This document shows, in pieces, positions 9,590-19,992 of a DNA stretch of 64,000 nucleotides. The notes beneath the pieces were generated by a model. The model was not told the origin of the DNA. It worked only from the letters and a program-made list of their open reading frames with translations, and made no database searches. Numbering within the stretch: position 1 is the first letter of the stretch; each line of letters starts with the position of its first letter. Source of the DNA: Tetracladium setigerum. Its lineage: Eukaryota > Ascomycota > Leotiomycetes > Helotiales. The DNA lies in the NCBI GenBank assembly GCA_031472005.1, contig PZJY01000010.1, positions 1 to 64,000 on the forward strand. Reading direction: 5' to 3'. Both the position numbers and the translations under genes were made by a program.

Positions 9590-9599
9590 GTGCTCAAAG
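9590..9599 (-). promoter_or_regulatory. Putative self-primer binding site next to the 5' LTR
   Basis: The bases directly inside the 5' LTR read CTTTGAGCAC on the coding strand and lack the TGG expected of a tRNA-primed site. TTGAGCAC (9597-9590) is complementary to GTGCTCAA at 9727-9720 inside the LTR, about 39 bp after a TATATAAG box. If transcription starts there, the mRNA 5' end could fold back and prime, as known for the Tf1 self-priming family. The match is only 8 bp. Confidence 0.4.
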
Positions 9600-10075
9600 T
9601 GTAACGGTTACTATTTACACGGAAGTAAATAGCTAAGTCAGGTTGGTATTCGTCGACAGAGAGCGGATCACAGGTACGGCAGTAGACTGGTTACTAGAAT
9701 AAAAGATATTCGATTTGAGTTGAGCACGAAGTTCCTATCTAATGAAAACTATCTTATCCTTATATATGATCTTCGTTCTCCTGGAGTCGAGAAGTCGACT
9801 GAGTCGATACCATCGACCCGTCGACACCGTCGACTCCCGAGAGTCGACATGTCTTGGCATGAACACATGTCGACCCAATCACGTGACTAGGCCCACAGCT
9901 TGCTGTTGCCTTTTCACCTACATAATTAATACTACTATTACTAATCCTGTGAGTTCTCTGTGGAGTGGTTCCTGGGAGCAAGGCTCCCAGGATCCATGGT
10001 GCTCCCGAGCCTCAGGCTCCCAGGATCCAGTGTGCTCCTGGGGGTCACTTGACTCCCAGGATCACGTTCGTAACA
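9600..10075 (-). repeat. Right LTR (5' LTR of the Gypsy element)
   Basis: The second 476-bp copy, apparently identical to 2978-3453. It carries the promoter for gag-pol. The target-site copy CAGCC follows at 10076-10080. Confidence 0.95.
9760..9767 (-). promoter_or_regulatory. TATA box of the 5' LTR promoter
   Basis: TATATAAG on the coding strand lies inside the LTR and about 39 bp upstream of the inferred transcript start at 9727. The same box is present in the left LTR copy. Confidence 0.5.
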
Positions 10076-10080
10076 CAGCC

Positions 10081-10500
10081 GCCTCTATCGCCGATCGTAC
10101 TTAAGTGCTACCACCTCACTTCACCACTCACCTTATCACTCACTTAATCACTCACTTAATCACTCTCACCACCTCTCTCCCCCTTTAATTTACTACTACC
10201 ACCATTACTACCTCGATCGGTCACCTTACTTGCCACCTACTCACTTACTACCTGGCTAACACTCACTTACACCACCTCTTCCGTTTACCCCCTTATCGCT
10301 ATTATAGCCGCCTAAGCGCTTATAAGCCTTAGCCACTCTCTCTTACCCTCTCTTTTACCTTATAAATACTCCACTCTTTATATATTAGTACCTCTCCTTC
10401 CCTTATATAGAGCACGTGAGCAGGATAGCTTAGTTAGTTAGAATGAACCCACCCTAAACCCTAAGAACTTAAGGACGAGTTCTACTTTTAAGAGGGGGGA
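10081..10500 (+). repeat. Relic of an older LTR element, internal 3' region
   Basis: No coding frame survives. The left part holds a short tandem array built from CACTTAATCACT units (about 10115-10170). The right part ends in AAGAGGGGGGA directly before an LTR-like sequence, as a polypurine tract would. GCTTAGTTAGTTA and AAACCCTAAG near 10428-10466 recur at 32099-32132 beside another repeat island, so both belong to one repeat family. The young Gypsy element split this tract from 113-2977. Confidence 0.45.
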
Positions 10501-10799
10501 TGTGATAACTATTAATATATAACCTACACGTGATTATAAGGATCGCATTAGTATCGGGCCAGTTACGGACTAGTCCCGATATATAAGTATAAACACTTAA
10601 TAGACTAGAAGACACGGATGCCTTCCGGCCTTATTACGGACGTGTATATAGTCCGACCTCTAGCCACTTACTAGTCGGTAGTTTTCTTCTTTTCTTAGTA
10701 CCAGAGCCTATTATTACGATCGATCATCATTCACTAGCATATATCACTATATATCCCCGCTTTGCTTACGTGATCGTACCGGTGAACAGTGCCGTTACA
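10501..10799 (+). repeat. LTR of an older, related element
   Basis: A 299-bp sequence starting TGTGATAAC and ending CCGTTACA. Its end, read backwards, TGTAACGGCACTGTTCACCG, resembles the start of the intact Gypsy LTR (TGTAACGGTTACTATTTACA) and of the solo LTR at 31506. It is preceded by a purine tract, so the lost element was coded on the plus strand. No target duplication was found. Confidence 0.5.
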
Positions 10800-10809
10800 G
10801 TTATTAGAT

Positions 10810-10866
10810 AATTCTTAGTATTTATTTTAATGTGATAACGGGGGATTCGAGGGGATATAGTGGCAG
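10810..10866 (+). repeat. Dispersed 58-bp repeat, copy A
   Basis: Begins AATTCTTAGTATTTATTTTA and continues with TGTGATAACGGGGGATTCGA then GGGGATATAGTGGCAG. Three further copies lie at 26479, 31908 and 32022 in the same orientation. Confidence 0.7.
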
Positions 10867-11626
10867 ATTTCTTCTATACGTTGCTGCTTGATTTATATAG
10901 AGACGGAATGAGGAGCTCTTAATGTAGACCTTGGACTTGAGGTGATTCAATGTGGCTATATAATTCCTGCTTCGATTGCCACGATCTCTAAACGTCGCTA
11001 CACAACATCTGGTGGTCTCCGACCGTGGAAATTCGCCATGGAGAACCCACAGTTTGAGGTGGTCATCGTGAGAAGGGTTTTCGGCGATGCTATGTCACGT
11101 CACGAAGGCCCCTCCCCCCTCGCAAGTTGGCCAATCATGCACATAGATTGGTAGCTTTGCCAATTATTGAACTTCAGGGATTTGACAATCAAGAGTGTAA
11201 AGGTGATGTATCGAACGCCACAGCTGCCGGACTCAAAAAATAAGACTTTGGTAAGCGAAAGGCGCTCTTTAGCTTGAGCGGAAATAAGTAAGTTCACGTT
11301 TCTATCTACCATATTAGGAATCACATTACTCTTCAGCTGCTCCGCTTTGTATTGGCTCGGCGATTTTGCTGTTCAATAGATAGGCAATTCGCGAACGAAA
11401 AAGGAAGCCAGCGAAGGAGACGCTATACCAGTGGCATAGATTAGGCACCAACTGACATGTCGCCCAAAAAATAAACGCCAACGCTATGTGAAATTTCATC
11501 TCCCCATTCTGTTTAATTACAAGTAGTAGTGGTCGTGCTGTTCATCCTTCTGGGCCTCTACGTGCATCCCGTCATTCTTTTTGGGGAACTCTTCGCCGGC
11601 AACAATAACACTCCACGAATCCAAAG
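10867..11626. other. Intergenic, nothing recognised
   Basis: Ordinary base composition with only short, unconvincing ORFs. It should contain the promoter of the secreted Ser/Thr-rich protein gene that starts at 11627. Confidence 0.6.
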
Positions 11627-13933
11627 ATGAAGAAGTCGTCTGTCCTCACACTGTTGCTATCTCTTATAGGATTAGCGAGTGCAAGTCCTGTGAAGGCCTT
11701 AGAAAAACGGCAAAATAACTGCGTAATCGGCGGTATCAATCCAGGAGTCCAAGCAGGTCCCACAATCATACATCAAGTCATTACAACTACAATTGTTGTG
11801 TTTCCGATATTGATCAATACTTTCATTAAGGAGAATACGATCTTGAATTATAATGGAGGTAAGCTATACCAATTGAAGTTATTGTACTAGTCTTAATAGT
11901 CTTTAGGAGTTATTATCAAAATCAATAACGCACCAACTTCTTTAATCCTCATCGCCACAGGTACTTCAATCGCAACCAACACGGCTACAACCACTGTGTA
12001 AGCTCCTAGCTCTTATCTTTGAATTTGCTTCATATTAATACTATGAAACAGTATACCTCAACCGAATGGCAACACTATTCAGATCTTCCAGGAAGTCAAT
12101 ATCATCAACTTTCCTGTTTATATCAGCACATTCATTCAACAAAATACCATTTTACAATATGGAGGGGGTAAGATTGTGCTCGAAAATTGATTTATCTGTA
12201 CTAACATCCTTAGGCATCAACATCCTGATTAACAATGCGCCGACCTTTTTCATCACCGCAACGAGTGGCACTTCGACTGTCACCACGACACTTACGAGTA
12301 CAGTGTAAGTTGTTCATCTCTCAGCATAAGATAAAGCTAATGCTCGCAGAACAACGGGCAACTCCCAACCAACAGCGTTCCTACTTGCACCGCAAGCTGC
12401 CAATGCGAGATCTATTTCTCGCCGTCAGTCACAAATCGACAACTTCTTGGATCAAGCAGGTGACATAGTAGCGTCCTGTTCAAAAGCCGCAGTGTTCACC
12501 ATTGAACAAGGCCTTTTGATCAGCAATGACCGAAGGGTTTCAACAAACACCAGTGTTGGCATGGGAGTTCTCATCTCATCTCAAGAAATCGGAAATATAT
12601 CGACAACATTCAATCTTTCGGATTCTCTTGTATGGATCAATGACGCCTTTGATGGTGGGCAAGCTAGGTTTTGCTCTTCTAATGGGAAGATATTTGGCAT
12701 CTATAGGGGAGATGGACCTGCGACCTGCCTACCAATAGACCTAGTTTCAATCGCCGCAAGCCTCTGTGAAGATGGAATTATCGTTTTGCCAAGCAGCTCG
12801 GCTACATCCACAAGTACTTCAATAGACTCGTCCTCCACTTCAAGCTCCGTAACCACTTCGACAGGCATTTCATCCAGCTCTTCATCCGTTCCTTTCATCG
12901 CTTCGACGACCATCGTATCTTCTAGCACAGCCAGCGATAGTACAATCATTTCTTCGGTTCAATCTACGTCAAGTTCTTCCTCCACCATATCCTCTAGCCA
13001 AATTCCAAGCTCCTCGACTTCCGATTCGGAGTCTTCGACCGCAATTGCATCTTCTGCTAGCTCTACACCATCCACTACTGCCGAGACCATCTCCAGCACT
13101 ACTTCAAACTCCTTGACCTCCTCTTCTCTAACTTCAATCGCAACTACGTCTTCTTTTGGCGATTCGACCTCATCCGACTCCACAGCCAGTTCTACAACAT
13201 CTCCCGAACTTTCTTCAACTTCTACTTCCTCTACTATAAGTGGAACCACCATTTTTTCTACAACAGAGTCCACCTCTGTGACCACTACAAGTGATTTGAG
13301 CCCATCCTCAACCGAATCAAGTTCTTCAACTCCAAGTTCCACGTCAGAGTCTTCTTCGACCTCCACGTCAGAGTCTTCTTCGGCCTCCACGTCAGAGTCT
13401 TCCTCGTCTACGACAGAGTCTTCTTCGACCTCAAAGTCAGAGTCTCCCTCGTCTACGACAGAGTCTCCCTCGTCTACGACAGAGTCTTCTTCGGCCTCCA
13501 CGTCAGAGTCTTCCTCGTCTACGACAGAGTCTTCTTCGACCTCCACGACAGAGTCTTCCTCGTCAACGACAGAAGCTCCTACGACAACATCTTCCACGAC
13601 AGAATCTTCTACAACAACTACAACTACAAGTGCAACCCCTGTACAGACCCCGGGATGCGCAGTAAACCTAACTCCTGGGGCGGCTCAATTTGCGGTACTT
13701 TGGGGTTAATTAATACGTTCGATTATTATCTTGAAGATCTGTTTGACTCTGTATCTACAACACCTTTAGGTTGCGCGAAGGCCTGCTTTGACCGAGGGGA
13801 CTGTTTGTCTTTTTATTTGCAGGTAGGGAGTTTTTGTGAATTAATGTCAGGAACGTCGGCCGATCTCGGCTTTGTACCCATGTCTAACTCATGGTACGAA
13901 GCATATGATCTAAGTTGCTTTGCGTGTGTTTGA
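11627..13933 (+). CDS. Secreted Ser/Thr-rich protein with duplicated exon modules and cysteine-rich C-terminus
   Basis: Predicted exons 11627-11858, 11907-11997, 12052-12167, 12214-12304 and 12350-13933. Residues 1-20 are a clean signal peptide, followed by a Kex2-type LEKR site. Exons 1 and 2 encode a unit ending TFIKENTILNYNG then INNAPTSLILIATGTS; exons 3 and 4 encode a clear second copy with TFIQQNTILQYGG then INNAPTFFITATSGTS. Intron phases repeat as 1, 2, 1, 2, so the two-exon unit was duplicated. A globular part follows, then about 270 residues of Ser/Thr-rich stalk, likely O-glycosylated, and a C-terminal Cys domain resembling PAN/apple-like modules (CAKACFDRGDCLSFY). The stalk frame stops at 13709 and the Cys domain continues one base out of phase; adding one base near 13661-13668 gives 704 residues. 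Probably a cell-wall or surface protein. Confidence 0.7.
13335..13575 (+). repeat. In-gene tandem repeat coding for Ser/Thr/Glu stalk
   Basis: Units of 21-24 bp such as GAGTCTTCTTCGACCTCCAC recur about ten times and encode STSESSS or STTESSS. Such arrays change length easily and are typical of fungal surface proteins. Confidence 0.85.
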
Positions 13934-15482
13934 GAATGAGGTCGGGGATGTCCGGGCACAGCCACCACCATCATTCTACACCGCCATTCAACCCTAAGCA
14001 AAAGAAAAAGCAGGATGTGTGTACTTCGTACGCGGCAGAATATATCCAACAGCTGTCTGTCTCTCTTCCTACAAGTGGTGCAACCTGATGCTTGCGCTTG
14101 CGTTGCGGGGTATCTCAGTGAACATGCTTCTAAGGGTGGACAAGCCGATTTGGGGTACAGGCGAGGCCCATCCAAATAAGGCTTTGAACACCACTAGATG
14201 ACAATATATTACACTTCCTTTTAGCTCAAGATGGCCAGGAAGAAGTAGAACTCAATGCGCTTTTTTTTTCTTTCTAAATTCATGAGAAATCGCGTTGTTC
14301 ATTGAGTGCTTTTTGATGTTGCTCGCTTGTGCCCCAAATCGGCTGTTTCCAGTCCACCCTTACAGCATGCTTTCTTGATCGTCGTTTTGTAATATACAAT
14401 GTCTGCAGCTCAAAGTCACAAGCTTGATTAAACAAAAGTGAGATCAGATTAGGGATGTTTCTAAATCAAGTAGAGCGCGGACGGCCGACCCCACTAAGCG
14501 CTGAGTCATCAGTGTCCTTGCTTGCGCTGAAACGTTTATGTAGAAGTAAGCGTCTCCTTTTGCCACTTAGACGAGCTTGTACTACTGGGTTAGGTACTTT
14601 CAAATATTTCGAAGTACCAGATCCGAGGCTGTCGCTCTACGTTCGCAGAACAAGCGGAACACAGATTAAGGGATAGGTGTATGACTTAGGTTGGCAAGAA
14701 GGATCCTTCGAAAGGGTGATGGAAGACTCGAGACTCCTTCACCGGTCGCAGCTTGGTCGCAAGTACACAATTATTGCCCAAACCCATCAGAGGACTACAT
14801 CGCATTCTTATATGGACCTTCGGACTTTATTTTTGCTCCCTCGCAGGGTTTCTGCCGGAGCAAATGCCTTCAACCCTACTCCGAAGTATACCATACTACT
14901 TGTACTTTCACGTGACATGTGGCTTCTCATTCGTTACTTTGAGGCTTCTTTCCATTGATTGGTCAGAACTATTGGTGCTAGTTTCGTTGTTATCACATGA
15001 AGCACACCAAATAAAGAGGTCCAGCGCTCAAGCCAAAAGATTTTATTTACGTCTTCGACAGGTTGGACAGGGGAAGGCAGCTTGTAGCCACCTATGCAAG
15101 GTCTATTGCGAAACCTGGACGAGTTAAATATGTGATATTAACCGTTAGCGGCCCTGAGGCGTTGCGGGAGAAGATAAGCTATCCACATAATGGATCCCGC
15201 GTCCACGACGCGTAGGACTAGTCTGCACGTGACAAGGGAATACACAGGCCTCGCACATTGCTTTCGCTTTTACCATTGTCTATTGTCCTTGTCGCATCAA
15301 CGTCTGTCCCCTATCCAGGCCACTAGATCGGAGAGGCTCTGGGCCCCATCCGAAGTTCATCTCTGGCTCTGAGTCGGCTTCAGCTGAAACTAGGTAGGTA
15401 TAAACCCTCCGAGCTGAGCCGCTTCAGAGCTCCGTCTTCGACAAGCACGCTTCTCCGATCGCCAGATCCTAACTCAAGCTGG
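13934..15482. other. Intergenic, nothing recognised
   Basis: Only short ORFs with no familiar domain and no continuity across possible introns. The right end should hold the promoter of the HET gene at 15483. Confidence 0.6.
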
Positions 15483-17496
15483 ATGGCTCATTTAGATGTT
15501 ACGGTGGTGCCCGCCTACCAAGAGTTAACCGCCCCTGCTAAGCAGATCCGTCTGTTGGAGCTCGAGCCCGGCTCTAGGGACAGGCCCATCGTGTGCAAGA
15601 CATCCGCGGCCACGCTCGCCAAAAGCCTCACATACACCGCCCTGTCGTACTGTTGGGGCAAAGAGCAGGAGCCATATGAGCACAGAATCACATTCAACGG
15701 GGTGGCAAGCTTCGGAGTGACGAAGAATCTTTTCGATGCTCTGAAGCACCTGCGCAAGGAAGGGGAACTCACTGACGAACCTACCACGCTATGGATCGAT
15801 GCACTGTGCATCAATCAGAAGGACGACAATGAGAAGAACGAGCAAGTGAAGCTAATGGGCACGATTTACGAGACGGCTGCGGAAACCTGTATCTGGCTGG
15901 GTGCCGCAGCGGACAACAGTGACAAGGCCATGGACGCCATCGCAGCTCTGGACGGCGACGATCTTGATAGCCCGAGAAACATGGTGGATGCTGTAACCCT
16001 TAAGGCCATCGAAAGGCTGCAGCAGCGGCCGTGGTGGAAGAGAGTGTGGGTTATCCAAGGTAAGAGCCGTCAACGAATATCACCTACTAGTCAACTCGAT
16101 CGCGAGGTTGCAGCTAACAAGCAGGCCAACAGAAGCACTTCTGTCCAAGAATTCCACCGTGAGATGTGGAGACAAGCTCCTCACCGCTGGAGATTTTGTC
16201 CGCCTGGACAACATAAGAAGAGGCTGGAATCACGGCAAAGGCTCATATGTACAGACAAAGAACCCAATCTCAGAAGCTGCCAATGCGCTGAGGAATCCCT
16301 TTTCTAGCATTCTGACGTTCTGGGACCAGTCAAAAGAGCGGCTTGAGACAAAAAAGAGCACGCTCATAGAGTGGGCCTACTACCTCGCCGACTTCGAGGC
16401 TACCGACCCCAGGGACAAGATCTATGGCCTGCTGGGTCTTGGATCCGATGACGATCGGAGGATCCTGCCGGTCGCGTACGGTAAGGAGTTCAAGGTCAAC
16501 GTGCTGTACACGCGGGCCGCCGCGTGGTTCCTCCAGACGGGTCGGGACCTGGTTCACTTCCAGTTTGACCAGGACAACAAGGCTGAAAAGCTGACGGTCA
16601 ATGGCGAAGACCTCCTACTGCCCACGTGGGTTCCCGATTTTTCTATGTCGTCGCCGAGGCCGGGTGACGACACTTGGTTTCGTCCTCTTTACGTTTCTCT
16701 TACTGGAGATTTCCGCGCCTTCGGTGATGAGAAGCTGCTGAAGAGCCGCATCGAGCCTCCGAACCCGTTCCCACCAAGCGAGGCGCTTGCGGCGGTCCAC
16801 CTCCGCGGCCTCGTCGTGGACGAGGTGAAGTTTGCGAGCCAATGTGACCACATGAGGCCCTACATAGATGTGGACCCTGAGAAGAGGATGGCGCACCGTA
16901 TCAAAAGGCTGAGAGCGTCGGTGCAAAGGATCGAGGAGTGGGAGAAGGAGGCTAACAAGCCCGGACTAATGACACCTTATGGCACGGAAGAGGCACAGAA
17001 CGATGCCTTCCTACTCACGCTGATGGTCAACCGGGCCATGACCTTGGCTAAACTTGCGTCTTATACCGACAAGGACTGCCGTCGTATGTTTGAGGTCCTC
17101 ATGAACAGGGAAAAAATGCCGCAAGCTGAAGGCCCCCAACCCGAGATGACGCCAGACAAGCAAGATGCGGCTAAACTGCAATCTCTTGAGGACTTCATTC
17201 GCGCTGTTGTCGCCTACACAACGGGCCGCAGCTTCATCATCACATCTCAAGGATATTTCGGCCTCGCCCCCCTAAGCACCGAGCGTGGCGATATTGTCTG
17301 TGTATTGGAGGGCGGAGCTGTTCCTTTTATCCTCAGAAGGGTGCTGAGTACGGAACTAGCGAAGTATAACATCGTCCCAGAAGAAAAGCAGGTATATTGT
17401 ACCTTAGTGGGCGAGTCATATGTCCATGGAGTCTCCAACGGCAGTTGGGTTGATCAACAAACGAAGGATGAGATTCGCGAGTTTGTCATTTGCTAA
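15483..17496 (+). CDS. HET-domain protein (heterokaryon incompatibility), intact
   Basis: Two exons, 15483-16059 and 16133-17496, joined by a 73-bp GT-AG intron that restores VWVIQE, give 646 residues. The HET domain spans about residues 50-200 with its three hallmark blocks: LSYCWG, LWIDALCINQ and RPWWKRVWVIQE. In other fungi HET domains trigger cell death when genetically different hyphae fuse. The C-terminal 430 residues carry DPRDKIYGLLGL, a block commonly found after HET domains, and a more variable remainder. No membrane segment or signal peptide is seen, so it is probably cytosolic. It is GC-richer than its surroundings and shows no RIP. Confidence 0.92.
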
Positions 17497-19992
17497 GGGT
17501 GTTTTGTAGAAAAGAGGTTTTAATATCGAATTAAGGTTAAGAGTTTAAATTATTTTACGAATAATCTCACTGCAAGTATATTCAATAAAAGCTCCACTAT
17601 ATAGAAGTTCTAAGGGAGTAATATGAGTTGGCAATCAGGAATAGAGCGGATGAATAGCCAAGTCTACCCTAGCACTCTATTAGTACTACAGCATTCAATA
17701 ATATAATATCTCTTACTTAAGATGATCAAGCCTGCTCATATGAGCTGCTTAAGGTGCTTAGATTACCCAAGTGAGTCGATTGAGTCGAAAGTGACTAGCG
17801 CTTGAGCAAGAGCATCAAGCTTACTAATCCCATACGTAGTCAAGAAAGAGAAACTTGATTCATGATGCCTCGAGTTTCTTACGTGTGCAAGGGATAGGAA
17901 TAACAAGACTCCTATACCCAGTGTGAGAAAAAATATTCAAGTATTCAACGGTACTCAGAGTACCCTTTAAGTTAAGTTGAGTTGAGTACCGAGTTGTAGA
18001 GTTTGAGTTGAGTGCTACCCTATATTCAACTCAACTCAACTCATTTCGCATACTGCCAATACCGAGACATGAGTCTGGTGGATTTGTTCTCTGATAACCA
18101 TATAGCACTCTCTTCAGGCGGCTGTTTCTGCATTAGTATTCCGAGTCATGCGTCCTGCTATTGTGGAAGTGTAAGCTCCAACTTGAATCACGTGGCAATC
18201 GTCTTCTGTTCAGTAGAATTGACAAGCACTCGATTCTGGCTATTCACGTTCGACTTTGCCGTGTCATTTAACGCCACCCCAAGTTTTCTATTTGCTTCTC
18301 TTCTTCAAAACAATTTAGCCAGTTCAAAGTAGACAATCTTTCTCAGGTCGAATACGGGGGTGTTTGGTACAACACGGCTACTTCGAAGTAATCAATTTCG
18401 TGGGCAGTATTGTACTGTGGAAGCCAGCTCCTCTTCCCGCACCAAAGAGGCACTCAATTATGGACATATTGTCTCAGACGAGCGGTTAACTTTTGGCTTG
18501 TACTTTTTTTGGATCAGATTTGCTGGCGAAGTTTTGGCTGCAGCCTCAAATCAATCCAGACGGACGCAGGCTTCAATTTCCTTATGCCAGCAGAATCTGG
18601 CCTGCACCTCTGTCTGATTCTAAACAATCTGGCTTACGTCGAACAATAGACCTCTGATTCTACTCCCGTCCAGAATCTGGCCTACACCTCTACTGCTCGT
18701 CGACGAACGACCTCCACCTCGACAAACGGCACGACCTCCTCGTCAACAAACAGCCACCTCGACAAACTACTCCCTCCTCGACTACGGCATGGGCACCAAA
18801 ACCTCCTGCCCGACAACCTCTCATGTCAGTCAATGTTAAATGCGGCGAAGAATGACCCTCTAGTTCTGAATCAATCAACCTCATTCTGCTCTAGCTTAGT
18901 GAGAAACCTCCTCTGGCTCGATAGCGAACTCCCGCAATTGGACTGAGATAGCACACACAGACATTTTTACACACTACTCGCAGCGACGGATCAAGAGCTG
19001 AGACTTGTGAATATACACAACAAGATCGGAGTGCAGAGAACAAGGAGGGAAACGCAGATAACGAGGCGAATGGCTTCGCTATCTGTCCTATTAGCACACA
19101 CCAATATCCTCTTCTATACCAGAAAAGACTATAGCACAAGACAGCCAGTGAAAACCCCGACTTTGCGTTCACGACCATGACTAAAAGTCGGCTGAAAAGA
19201 GAACGCCACAAATTCTTGGAGCGGTCAGTCTGAAGATAAACGCCTTTTCCATCATATGTGGATGAAAATACGCTAAGTCACGGAAGAATTTATAATGTTC
19301 GAAGTGCAAGCGACTGGGTTGTCTTCGAGGTATCGCGTAGTGTTTTGTTCCGTAGCCAGCGGGCTACGTATTTGAATACTGCTACGCTATCAGAAATTGT
19401 ACGTCAGGAAGGAAGAGAAGGGGATGATGCTGGACCTTATCCACCTTTGCGATGTTCAGAATAGTTAGCTCTGAATCCCTGCTTAGATTGGGAAGGCTAT
19501 CTCATCAACTTGAGCTCGCTCTTTTGCAATTTGTGCAAATCTTCCTGTTAAGGCTTGCGTGCTGGGAAAGACACAAGTCAGCATGTGTGTGTTCGTGGTG
19601 TTTTGGAGGCTGTGTTTGCTGATAGGGTATATGATTAGGCATTGTGCACTTCGTGCGTTACACGACATACGTGATGAAAAGCATTGTTGTCGGGTCACAG
19701 TGTCGCATGGAAAGCCCACAAACTCCCAATCAGCCCAGGCCAAGATTTTGTGTGATCGAAATGCGGTGGCTGCAGACTGGCTGGGCAAATTCGTCGCTTA
19801 GCCAAAGCGTGATGGTAGGTTACACGAGGAATTCCAGCCACCAAGGCAATCGACTCGATGGGCTATATTATCGCTATCTCTCCACTAAGCATTACTGTAG
19901 AGGGAGAGACCCAAGAGCCTTGCATTTCTTGTTCCAATTAATTTTTGCTGTTTCGATTAGCAGCGAGGCCGTATATTCCGACCACCTGAGGG
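17497..19992. other. Intergenic, with small repeats
   Basis: No gene was recognised. It holds an inverted repeat built from GAGTTGAGTT / AACTCAACTC at 17969-18042 and a 21-bp duplication CAGAATCTGGCCTRCACCTC at 18591 and 18671. The GTTGAGTT run could form a stem when transcribed. Confidence 0.6.
17969..18042. repeat. Inverted GTTGAGTTGAGT repeat
   Basis: The left arm AAGTTGAGTTGAGTACCGAG and a second TTGAGTTGAGT are followed by CAACTCAACTCAACTC on the same strand. The arms can pair over at least 13 bp. Confidence 0.7.

Larger units (their letters stand above)
2978..10075 (-). mobile_element. Full-length Ty3/Gypsy chromovirus LTR retrotransposon, recent insertion
   Basis: The element is bounded by two 476-bp LTRs that I could not tell apart by eye. 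Each begins TGTAACGG and ends CGTAACA on the plus strand, and the whole is flanked by a 5-bp target duplication CAGCC (2973-2977 and 10076-10080). Coding runs on the minus strand: gag and protease, then a TGA, then reverse transcriptase, RNase H, integrase and chromodomain. The RT-RH-IN order identifies Ty3/Gypsy and the C-terminal chromodomain identifies a chromovirus. A third ORF lies antisense at the 3' end. Identical LTRs, intact ORFs and balanced base composition, against an AT-rich RIP-mutated flank, argue for very recent transposition and possible current activity. Confidence 0.95.

Noticed and set aside
7201..9597. Many 60-160 codon ORFs on both strands within gag
   Set aside because: All are out-of-frame shadows of the long gag frame.
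10115..10170. CACTTAATCACT tandem array considered as a CRISPR-like or origin repeat
   Set aside because: Units are contiguous without spacers and the context is a transposon relic in a eukaryotic subtelomere.
12959..13597. 212-codon minus-strand ORF rich in Glu, Asp and Val
   Set aside because: It is the mirror of the Ser/Thr codons of the surface-protein stalk; low complexity with no start context or domain.
13661..13668. Programmed -1 frameshifting as explanation for the breaks in several genes
   Set aside because: No common slippery heptamer or stem was seen, and about ten unrelated genes show the same one-base deficit, which fits sequencing error better.
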